A stretch of 64,000 nt of DNA, taken from CAWBOY01 sp963790585 (GTDB lineage: Bacteria; Planctomycetota; Planctomycetia; Gemmatales; Gemmataceae). The notes beneath the pieces were generated by a model, which ran no database searches, was not told the DNA's origin, and saw only the letters and a program-made list of their open reading frames with translations. Of this stretch, positions 56,359 to 64,000 are shown one piece after another. The translations under genes and the position numbers were made by a program. The stretch lies in contig CAWBOY010000004.1 of assembly GCA_963790585.1 (NCBI GenBank), positions 1,116,001-1,180,000 of the forward strand, read 5' to 3'. Every line of letters begins with the position of its first letter. Position 1 is the stretch's first letter.

Positions 56359-56862
56359 GTGAACGGCAACGAACTCGTCTCCCATCTCCTAGTTTTTCTC
56401 CGTACCGGCCGAGCAAAGAGACTCTGTCGGGATTACCGCATCGACCCCGCAGATGCCATTGGCGAATTGTACCATCGTCTCATTCATCTTGCTATCGGCA
56501 AACAGATCAAAAATCTGCCTGCCTGGATCTCGGGGAATGGTTTCGGACTGTTGCGTAATTGGCTCCGGCGCGAAATACGCCCCTCATTTAGTTCAAAAAA
56601 TGTACTCACCAACGACGAAGAGAACGATCCTCCGGTCAGTGACAAGTATACGGCGGAAAGGCGAGAAATCGATGACATCGTCAAACGAAATTGCGATCAT
56701 CTGCCCAAATATGAGAAAGAGGCTCTCGAGGCCTATGCGAAGGTATCGGACGAATCCTGTCGAAAACTTGCTAGACGTCGCGGGGTTTCAACGCAGAGCG
56801 TTTGTAACTGGGCAAAAGCTGCAATTTCAAAACTTCGGCCTCAGTTGGAGGGCTGCTTATGA
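56359..56862 (+). CDS. Sigma-70-like DNA-binding protein inside the cas operon
   Basis: 167 aa. The layout is that of small sigma factors: an N-terminal helical part (DAIGELYHRLIHLAIGKQIK, then LPAWISGNGFGLLRNWLRRE, like the region 2 helix around a Trp), an acidic linker, and a C-terminal region 4-type helix-turn-helix (YEKEALEAYAKVSDESCRK, LARRRGVSTQSVCNWAKAAI). GTG start with GGAG upstream. The stop overlaps the start of the second cas6 (ATGA), so it is a true member of the operon. It might drive transcription of the cas genes or the array. No sigma-like gene is a standard part of type I loci known to me. Confidence 0.7.
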   Translation: MNGNELVSHLLVFLRTGRAKRLCRDYRIDPADAIGELYHRLIHLAIGKQIKNLPAWISGNGFGLLRNWLRREIRPSFSSKNVLTNDEENDPPVSDKYTAERREIDDIVKRNCDHLPKYEKEALEAYAKVSDESCRKLARRRGVSTQSVCNWAKAAISKLRPQLEGCL

Positions 56863-57476
56863 CCGTCTCGATTGATATGCAATGGGATCTCGCGTCCCCA
56901 GGAAGTATTCCGATTCATCATCAGTATCTACTGTTGTCAGCGGTTTCCCGAATCGTCCCGGTAGTTCACGCTTCTGGTGAGTTTGGGATTCATCCGATAC
57001 GGGGTATGAGAACCACTCCTGGACGTCTTGAGTTGCTTTCACATAGCGCACTCACGATCCGAACTACAGTTGATAACATCCCAGCTTTGCTGCCTCTGAG
57101 CGGTAAGCAAATCAAATTAGGTGGATGTCGGCTTCGATTAGGCGTTCCGCGCGTCATTGGACTTTTAGCGTGTCCAGCCTTGACGAGCAAACTTGTCACG
57201 ATCAAAGGATATATGGCTGAAGAAGAGTTCGGTGTAGCCGTGCGCCGGCAATTGAACATTCTTGGTGTTGACCGCTCTGCCACGGTGGAAGTCGGTGAAC
57301 GAAAGGTCGTGAAAATCAAACAACAAATAATCGTAGGCTTCGCTACCCGCATCAACCACCTGGATGAAAGAGACTCACTTATGATCCAAACCTTTGGAAT
57401 TGGCGGACGAAGGCATATAGGATGTGGTCTTTTCAATCCACAGCATCCTATCGAAAAACTAGGAGGATGCGAATGA
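56859..57476 (+). CDS. cas6: Cas6 (MYXAN type, Cmx6), second copy, intact
   Basis: 205 aa. Characteristic blocks: LPLSGKQIKLGGCRLRLGVP, then LTSKLVTIKGYMAEEEFGVA, and the C-terminal glycine-rich loop GIGGRRHIGCGLFNP. It lacks an obvious single catalytic His in that loop. It processes the CRISPR transcript. Start overlaps the sigma-like gene (ATGA) and stop overlaps cas8 (ATGA, with AGGAGG upstream). It is the intact partner of the frameshifted cas6 at 53232. Confidence 0.85.
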   Translation: MTVSIDMQWDLASPGSIPIHHQYLLLSAVSRIVPVVHASGEFGIHPIRGMRTTPGRLELLSHSALTIRTTVDNIPALLPLSGKQIKLGGCRLRLGVPRVIGLLACPALTSKLVTIKGYMAEEEFGVAVRRQLNILGVDRSATVEVGERKVVKIKQQIIVGFATRINHLDERDSLMIQTFGIGGRRHIGCGLFNPQHPIEKLGGCE

Positions 57477-59163
57477 AGACAGCAAAGCCGACAAAGCCCC
57501 TGACCCCCGACCATCTCACGATGAATTTATTCGCCCCCGGCATGTCATTGTTACATCGCGCTGGGTTGGGCGGGTTGGCGTGCTCGCTCAAGGCTATGGA
57601 GAGGCAGTTTAAGAATGGAATGCTTCCGAAAAGTGATCTCCCGGCTCCATTCGAGGGTGAAACGCCGCCTTGGGAAATCGATGAGCAGACCATAACTCTA
57701 CGGTTCGGCAAACCTGAGAATGCGTCTGAATACCTAAAAAAACTCTTCGAGTTTTCGTTTGGAATCCGAAAAGACGGCCTAATTTACCTGCCCGGACAGT
57801 ACGATTCCGAACCGTCCGCTGCCGTGCTCGCAGACTTACAATCCGGGTTTACGCTGACCTTCCTGCAACACGGACGGGTGAGGGCACTGGCCAAGGAAAT
57901 GACCACAGCAAGCTATGACCCCGAGGGGGAAGGCGTACCGGGCGTCGTGGTGCAGTACAAAGCCTGTTCCTACTTCAAGCATCAAAAGGGCTGGGAAGAG
58001 TTCATCGACAAAAAAGGGTGCCTCAGCAATGGCCTAATCAAGGTCGATGGTCCACTCAGTCCAGGAACCGTGATACGACATGTCGCGTTCACTGGAGATA
58101 CAGGGGCAGAAGACCCACCGGAGCGGATGCTTCCGTTGTACTTTGCCTTGGTGGGATGCCTATCGTTATCCGTGAATCGTGGCGTTGCGGCTTTGTTGGT
58201 TCCCGATGTCACCGATTTGACCGAGTTCGTTTACGACAGGCCAGCGATGACACCGACAACCGCCACTGACTGCCAGATAGCGAACGCAGCGGACGCCGCG
58301 TTCCGGTGCAGGTGCGATTGCGAAAAAATCCTCGTCGTAATGCAGAGGTGCAATCGCGAGCGCGGAAGTCGATTACCGGTTCCGGTCTTCCGGGTTGTTA
58401 TGCGATGACTTTCACGCCAACACCCTGGGCCAGCCAGCAAAAATCGCGGGTGGCGACGATTCATGTTCAGGCGACTAATGATCGAGTCCTGGATCGATAT
58501 GAACGCGCGGCGACTTATCTTCGCCCTAGAATCAAAACCCGAATCGTGAAGGTATCGATAGGCAAAGGTAAGGCCAAAGTTACCACCGAACACCCGGAAT
58601 CATTTCGCACGGACAGTATCGTGCGCCCGCTAATCGCCGACAACCTCGCGCTCGGTCGAAAGTGGTACGCGGGGTTCATCAAGCTGATGACGAAGATCAA
58701 CCCAGCCACGGACAAACCATACCGAGATCAACTCTCTTATCCCGAGGAACGAAAGGGGCTACATGACATGATCGCCGACTACCAAATGTGGGATGAAGCC
58801 GGGGAACGTACTGTCGTTCAGGCCGTTCATGAGGCTTTACGCGGACGTTACGCGCAGATTGCGGACGAAAACAAGAAAAATCCGGTTGCCATGCGGAATC
58901 GGTTTAGCGGCGAATATGACAAATGGCGACTCGCATTCGCTGGCGGGAAAACGCCGGATCAGTTTCGCAGAGCCCTTTGCGACTTGTTCAGTCGAGCCGG
59001 CCGCAACTCCGTGCTCCAGAAACAATGGCAGGACGTTCTTCCAATGCTGCGAACGACAAACTGGCAACACGCTCGTGATTTGGCGTTGCTCGCATTGTGT
59101 AGCTACCAGGGCCGCAAAGAAGAAGACTCAAAAGACTCGACCACGGAACCAAAACAATTTTAA
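57473..59163 (+). pseudogene. cas8: Cas8 (Cmx8-type) large subunit of Cascade, one frameshift
   Basis: About 563 aa when joined, matching the size of MYXAN-type Cas8. The first part (to VYDRPAMTPTTATDCQIANA) is in one frame; VQVRLRKNPRRNAEVQSRAR and the C-terminus TNWQHARDLALLALCS follow in another. One extra G at 58306 (TTC CGG GTG CAG) joins them. The large subunit recognises the PAM and recruits Cas3. Sequence conservation in this family is low, so the call rests on position between cas6 and cas7 and on length. Both halves keep normal codon use, favouring a sequencing error. Confidence 0.75.
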
Positions 59164-59181
59164 TCTGAGAGGGAGATTATC

Positions 59182-60099
59182 ATGAGCCTGCATGTTTTTG
59201 CGAATTTCATTACTCCATTCGGCACGGCAGCGAACAATCGCGCCGAAACCGAAGGTAACATCACCACGCTCCAGAAACTACTATGGATGGGCGAAACCCA
59301 CAGCACCGTTTCCGCAGAAGCAATCCGCTTTGCACTTCGGCGAAGATTAGGTGGTGCGGAAGAGACGAATCGCAGTTGGGATGAAAAAATCCCAGCCAAT
59401 GTTTGGAAGGATCCGTCCTTCAAGGGCTGGGCATCGGAAAAAGAGAAAACGTATTGCGACGACGATCTTCTTGGCTACATGATCGCTGAAGCTGCAAAGG
59501 AAGACGGCAGCGACGATGGTAAGGGTTCCGCTAACGTGCGCCGCGCCGCTCTCGAAGTGACGCGAGCAATTTCACTTACACCGTGGGCGGGCGATGTGAC
59601 CTTCAACGCAGCTTCGCCAGGAGCCACCCCGTCGGCACAAAAGAAGGGGCTAAATCCTGTCCCTTATGGCACCGAACTCCACGCCACGCGCTATCAGTAC
59701 GGTATCGCGCTAACCCCGGAACGACTGCGAGATAAGTCCCGCGCTGCCAAAGCCATTGAGGCTCTGTGCAATCTCGGCACAGTCGCCGGCAATCACGGGC
59801 GCTTCCTATTCGACTTCTCGCCGGACGCGGTGGTCATTCGGCTCACGCAAGATCCGGCGCCGCGACTACTCTACTGTTTCAATACCCCCGATGATGGCAG
59901 AACCCTTTCCGCTCGCGCACTCTTGCAACGGGTCAAGTCGGGAGACATCGACAAGAGTGAGCTCATTGTCGGAGTCGCAGAACCCGACTCGGCTCTTGCC
60001 AAAGAGTTCAAGGAAGCCGGCATCGAGCCTATCGGCGTGAAGGCAGCCTGCGCTCTGGCGGTGACGGAGATCAATGCGAAACTCCAAAAGAAGGAGTGA
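59182..60099 (+). CDS. cas7: Cas7 (DevR/Cst2 family) Cascade backbone
   Basis: 305 aa. Opens MSLHVFANFITPFGTAANNR and has LHATRYQYGIALTPERLRDK in the middle, both characteristic of the DevR/Cas7 family; NHGRFLFDFSPDAVVIRLT follows. It polymerises along the crRNA spacer. GGGAG upstream of ATG 59182. Eighteen bases after the cas8 stop. The gene is intact. In Myxococcus the relative DevR also affects development. Confidence 0.88.
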   Translation: MSLHVFANFITPFGTAANNRAETEGNITTLQKLLWMGETHSTVSAEAIRFALRRRLGGAEETNRSWDEKIPANVWKDPSFKGWASEKEKTYCDDDLLGYMIAEAAKEDGSDDGKGSANVRRAALEVTRAISLTPWAGDVTFNAASPGATPSAQKKGLNPVPYGTELHATRYQYGIALTPERLRDKSRAAKAIEALCNLGTVAGNHGRFLFDFSPDAVVIRLTQDPAPRLLYCFNTPDDGRTLSARALLQRVKSGDIDKSELIVGVAEPDSALAKEFKEAGIEPIGVKAACALAVTEINAKLQKKE

Positions 60100-60102
60100 T
60101 CC

Positions 60103-60735
60103 ATGCTCGGCCTATATGTCACGGTTCCCGTCGCCTGCTTTCGCAAGGGGCTGGCGCGGGAATATCTCGAAACCGAACCGCTACCGTCACCGGCGACTTG
60201 TTATGGGTTCCTGCTGTCGCTCGTCGGCGAAACCCAGCGGCGGCTCCACGCCGGTTGCCGAGTCGCGCCGGTTTTGGTCAACAAGCCGCCGATAAGTGTT
60301 GTGTTACGAACCGTTTGGCGTGTGAAAAAGACACCCCTCGGTTCATCAGGCAACACTCGCCCAGATTATCAACAGCTCTTGACGGAGGTTGAGCTAGTGA
60401 TCTGGATCGATTCAAGCGGCGAAGCCGAGAGCGGGTTGGAGGCACGTGTTCGGCGTGCGCTCGCCAATCCGGAAACGGTTACACGGTTCGGCGGCCTGTG
60501 TCTGGGTGAGAGTACACATCTTGTCGATGAGGTAACGCCTATCGACAAGGCCAGGCCTTCCAAAACAATCGGACGCTGTTTTCTTCTCGCGCCGAGAGGC
60601 CGACTGACGTTGCCCGTCTGGGTCGATCATGTCGGCTCCGCCAAAACGCGATACGTCACGGGCGATCTCGTAACGCGCCCGCTTCTGCAACCGCCTGACA
60701 TTTCTGAAATGCCCCAGATCAATCCAGGACACTAA
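60103..60735 (+). CDS. cas5: Cas5 (DevS-type)
   Basis: 210 aa. N-terminal ferredoxin-like start VTVPVACFRKGLAREYLETE, then the conserved PLPSPATCYGFLLSLVGE, and RFGGLCLGESTHLVDEV, all typical of the DevS/Cas5 branch. It caps the 5' handle of the crRNA in Cascade. AAGGAG before ATG 60103. Its stop overlaps the cas4-cas1 start. Intact. Confidence 0.88.
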   Translation: MLGLYVTVPVACFRKGLAREYLETEPLPSPATCYGFLLSLVGETQRRLHAGCRVAPVLVNKPPISVVLRTVWRVKKTPLGSSGNTRPDYQQLLTEVELVIWIDSSGEAESGLEARVRRALANPETVTRFGGLCLGESTHLVDEVTPIDKARPSKTIGRCFLLAPRGRLTLPVWVDHVGSAKTRYVTGDLVTRPLLQPPDISEMPQINPGH

Positions 60736-62401
60736 TGCCCATGACACCTCTCCCCCTGATCGACACCCACGCGGCCCCCGTGCGTGTCATGGCCTTGCAC
60801 GCCTTGGCCTATTGTCAACGGCTCTACTACTTGGAGGAAGTGGAGGAAATTCGCGTTGCCGATGCCCGCGTCTTCGCCGGCCGCGAACTCCATACCTCTC
60901 TCGAAGCCGACGAAGATGGCGAATCGACCAGTCTCGAGCTTTCTAGCGAAAAGCTTGGGCTTTTTGGGAAGGTCGATTGTTTGAAGCGGCGCGATGGGTC
61001 GTATCTGCCGTTCGAGCACAAGCGCGGCAGGCCGCGGCAGGAGGAGGATGGGACGAACTCGGCGTGGGCTTCGGATCGACTCCAGATTATTGCCTATGCG
61101 GCGTTGCTCGAAGAGATGTTCGGGCAGGTCATTCCGGAAGGGCGGGTTCGCTATCATTCGGCTAATGTTACTGTGCGCGTGCCGATGAATGAGCAGGCTC
61201 GGCGGGATCTTTTGGAGGCGATTGCCACGGCTCAGCAGCTTCGCGCCTCGGTCGAACGGCCGCCGATTACCGACAATGAAAGGCTCTGCGAGAAATGTTC
61301 GCTCGCGCCGGTCTGTCTGCCGGAGGAGGTGCGACAGCATCAGGACTCGGCACATAAACCGATTCGGTTGTTTCCGCCCGAACGGGATGGGGCGACGCTC
61401 CATGTTTTATCGCATGGCTCGCGGGTGGGGCGGTCGGGGGATCGGCTCGTGGTCAAGCCGAAGGAAGGGCCTGAGACCAAGCATGGTCTCAATGGCATCG
61501 AAGCCGTTGTATTGCATGGCTTTTCGCAAATCTCTACCCAGGCCTTTGTGCCTGCGCGGAATATGGGATCTCCTTGCATTGGTTGACCATGTCCGGCTAT
61601 CACACCGGTAGCATGGTGGCCTCGGCTGGCCAGGTGCAACGGCGGATTCGACAATACCGGGCTCTCGTCGATGAGGCCACCTGCCTACGTCTTGCGAAGG
61701 CTTTGACCCATGCCAAAATCGAGGGGCAGCATCGTTATCTGTTGCGTGCTTCGCGTGGCGGAGCGGATGTTCGTCAGGATATTTTGAAGCCGTTGCAGGG
61801 TATCCAGGATGCCTTGCGTAAGATAGAAGACACAAAAGACCGCGATAGTCTTCGTGGTCATGAGGGGATGGCGGCGGTTCATTATTTTGAGGCTTTGCGT
61901 ATCTTGTTGGGCGGTCAGGTTCAGCCGGAGTTTCGTTTTGAGGATCGGAACCGTAGGCCGCCGAAGGATCGGTTCAATGCTCTGCTTGGGTTTGGGTATG
62001 GGATGCTGCATACAGCCGTGATGCGGTCGGTGCTCGCGGTTGGTTTGGAGCCGGCCTTTGGGTTTTTTCATACGCCGCGAAGCGCGGCCTATCCGTTGGT
62101 GCTCGACCTGATGGAATTGTTCCGGGTGACGCTGTGGGATCTGGTGGTCATCGGTTCGCTCAATCGCAAACAGTGGGATCCGGACAAGGATTTCACCGTG
62201 ACCAAGACGAAGGTTTGGCTGTCGGACGATGGCCGTCGAAAGGCGATCACACTGTTCGAGAGCCGGCTCAAGGAGACGTGGAAACATCCTATCGTCGATT
62301 ACTCGTTGTCGTATGATAGAACATTGGAATTGGAGGTTCGCCTGTTGGAAAAGGAATGGACGGGCGAGCCTGGCCTATTCGCGCAAGCTCGATTGCGCTG
62401 A
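60735..62401 (+). pseudogene. cas4-cas1: Cas4-Cas1 fusion, adaptation nuclease and integrase, one frameshift
   Basis: About 555 aa when joined. Residues ~1-205 are Cas4: FEHKRGR with the Glu-x-Lys of the RecB nuclease, QIIAYA, and the FeS-cluster Cys in YCQRL and CEKCSLAPVC. Then Cas1: LHVLSHGSRVGRSGDRLVVK opens its N-terminal domain; after the break it runs ISLHWLTMSGYHTGSMVA, HYFEAL (catalytic Glu), FGFFHTPRSA (His) and LVLDLMELFR (Asp). The frame is lost near 61545 by one missing base in ACCCAGGCCTTTGTG. It processes and integrates new spacers. Cas4-Cas1 fusions are typical of this CRISPR subtype. Confidence 0.85.
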
Positions 62402-62453
62402 CACCCAAACCTCGCCGCGGTGGCCGCGCCGGGTGAGGATCAGGAGACGACCG

Positions 62454-62753
62454 ATGCAAGGCGTCCGCTGGTGGCTAATCTGTTACGATGTGCGCGACGC
62501 CAAACGGCTGCGAAAGACCGCGAAGCATATGGAAGGCTATGGCTCGCGCATGCAGTATTCGATTTTTCGTTGCTGGCTGACGCCGCGTCAGCTTGAGCAG
62601 CTGCGCTGGGAGCTGACGGAGATTCTGAAGCCGGAGGACGATGTGCTGTTCATTCCCCTCTGCTCGACATGCGTCGATGGCATCGTGGCCACGCATTCCA
62701 CAAGCAAGGAACCTGATTGGCCGGATGCGCCGCCGACGCATTTGATTGTTTAG
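62454..62753 (+). CDS. cas2: Cas2
   Basis: 99 aa ferredoxin-fold protein. WWLICYDVRDAKRLRKTAKH is the family start with the conserved Asp after the first strand; MQYSIFRCWLTPRQLEQL and DDVLFIPLCSTC follow. It forms the Cas1-Cas2 integration complex with the preceding gene. ATG 62454 with GGAGACGACC upstream; the open frame extends earlier through cas1. The C-terminal 20 residues (SKEPDWPDAPPTHLIV) are the common Cas2 tail. Confidence 0.9.
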   Translation: MQGVRWWLICYDVRDAKRLRKTAKHMEGYGSRMQYSIFRCWLTPRQLEQLRWELTEILKPEDDVLFIPLCSTCVDGIVATHSTSKEPDWPDAPPTHLIV

Positions 62754-63334
62754 CACAGCTTTGGAGATTTTCTGAAAAATGTCAGGGAGTGATAGGGCAT
62801 GTGGTATCAGGGATGCGCGCAACGAATCCTGATGCGAATGCATTAAGTTTCCGCTTGGCAAGAGGTTACGGAATTAGGAATTCGTTCAGGGGTTGTCTGT
62901 GTTCTGAGCGCAACGAATTTTGGGGCTCTTTTGCCCATGAGGACCGATGAGAAAAAGAGGGTGCCGCGGGGCTGGCTTTTCGGGAGTCTTCCCGGGAATG
63001 ATTTGCACGTGGCCCCTCTGTTACGTGGTAACATCAATGGAAATAGGTCGTTAGAGATGAGCGGCTCGAGAAAAACCGGGGCAATCAAGCATTGACGCTT
63101 GTTCGCTGGGATTGGGAGCAAGTCTTGTCGGAAAGGGTGTCCTGATAAGAGGTTGTAGTTCTTTGACAATTCGGAAGATGCTTGATAGCGGAAAAAGTGC
63201 ATGAAAAACCGCAGTTTAAGATGCAATTCCGAGCCTGCGGAGCAGCGAACTTGGCCTAGGAGATAACGATTGTCGTTCCTACTTGAAAGGGGGTGTGGTA
63301 AACTCATATTCTGCATTGGCTTGCGCTGCGAGCG
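62754..63334 (+). promoter_or_regulatory. CRISPR leader
   Basis: About 580 bases between cas2 and the first repeat, with no gene. The 3' half holds TTCTTTGACAATTCGG (TTGACA at 63163-63168), a usual leader element and possible -35 box. Placed between cas2 and the array, it should hold the array promoter and the Cas1-Cas2 integration site. Confidence 0.7.
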
Positions 63335-64000
63335 GTGAATCCCTCTATGACGCCGACAGGCGTTGAGCACTTGTGCGCGGCCTATCGTTCGACACTAACG
63401 CTGAGTGAATCCCTCTATGACGCCGACAGGCGTTGAGCACCGACACGCTTGGCAGCTTGAACCGGGCCATAGAATGTGAATCCCTCTATGACGCCGACAG
63501 GCGTTGAGCACCGCCTGCGACAACAATCAACGGAACCCCGCTCAAGTGAATCCCTCTATGACGCCGACAGGCGTTGAGCACCCGTCATGCGGACTCGGCG
63601 CACACAGCCCATGGAATGTGAATCCCTCTATGACGCCGACAGGCGTTGAGCACTGTTACACCAAGGACATCAGCGAGCCAGACGAAAGGTGAATCCCTCT
63701 ATGACGCCGACAGGCGTTGAGCACATTCGATGAAGATGAAGGCGAAGCCGGGTTGATTTGGTGAATCCCTCTATGACGCCGACAGGCGTTGAGCACCTGC
63801 TAAAGGCACAACGAATTCCCGGCTGGATGCAGTGAATCCCTCTATGACGCCGACAGGCGTTGAGCACCCGCGCAAAGCGGAACCACTCCATTCCCACAGG
63901 CTCGTGAATCCCTCTATGACGCCGACAGGCGTTGAGCACTAGATCGCCAGCATCAGCCTTGATGGAACAAAATTGTGAATCCCTCTATGACGCCGACAGG
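63335..64000 (+). CRISPR. CRISPR array, nine full 36-bp repeats and one cut by window end
   Basis: The 36-bp repeat begins GTGAATCCCTCTATGACG and ends GACAGGCGTTGAGCAC. Starts: 63335, 63405, 63476, 63546, 63618, 63689, 63761, 63832, 63904 and 63975 (26 bases before the window ends). The nine spacers are 34-36 bases. All complete repeats are identical, with no degenerate terminal repeat, so the array continues past the window. The inner CGCC/GGCG arms can form the small crRNA hairpin cut by Cas6. Orientation follows from the leader and cas2 lying upstream. No spacer obviously matches this window. Confidence 0.98.

Noticed and set aside
63504..63939. Open frames through the CRISPR array with repeated VEHPS- or GVIEGFT-like peptides
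   Set aside because: They are translations of the CRISPR repeats and not genes.

Overview
The window looks like a chromosomal accessory region from a planctomycete, probably of the Gemmata group. That is inference from gene content: a KaiC-like ATPase paired with a multi-PAS hybrid kinase, a DUF3854/DUF927 primase-helicase, small zinc-binding and repeat proteins typical of that phylum, and a MYXAN (Myxococcus dev-like) type I CRISPR-Cas locus. No rRNA or tRNA gene was seen. Transposons, defence modules and gene remnants are dense.

Layout. 0-4.2 kb: an IS21-type element carrying a ParB-like gene, abutting an ISAs1 remnant. 4.7-10.1 kb: response regulator, hybrid histidine kinase, KaiC-like ATPase and small HTH gene, the last three an operon. 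10.4-12.9 kb: an IS701-type element with inverted ends inside a secreted beta-propeller gene. 13.1-21.6 kb: a type I restriction operon (hsdR, hsdS, hsdM) with an ABC-type ATPase and an HNH nuclease between hsdS and hsdM. 21.6-23.5 kb: two tandem copies of an apparent transcription unit, each a conserved ~106-nt leader plus a paralogous protein gene. 23.6-34.4 kb: a decayed integrative or phage-like element (HTH, primase-helicase, DNA polymerase I fragment, ParB-methylase, HARE-HTH protein, RecA-like ATPase). 34.7-38.9 kb: an NlpC/P60-like protein with a 31-copy minisatellite, then an operon of an MBL hydrolase, a C25-type cysteine peptidase and a small charged protein. 39.8-43.8 kb: a four-repeat protein and a serine recombinase/DUF2924 cassette with a fossil of a second copy. 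44.4-50.5 kb: HEPN, PLD, possible ADP-ribosyltransferase and VapC-like genes, many broken. 50.5-52.9 kb: esterase and M24 peptidase. 53.2-64.0 kb: the CRISPR-Cas operon (cas6, cas3, sigma-like gene, second cas6, cas8, cas7, cas5, cas4-cas1 fusion, cas2) and an array with nine full repeats and a tenth cut by the window end.

The strongest leads are the leader RNA upstream of two paralogous genes at 21.7 and 22.6 kb; the ATPase/HNH pair embedded in the restriction operon; the MBL plus C25-peptidase operon; the A10 tracts at two gene junctions in those two operons; and a sigma-factor-like gene coupled to a duplicated cas6 inside the cas operon.

A caution applies throughout. At least twelve otherwise good genes are split by frameshifts, most restored by adding one G or C. 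This pattern suggests consensus sequencing errors in many cases, so broken genes are described both as read and as they would read if corrected. All family assignments are by eye; no database search was run.
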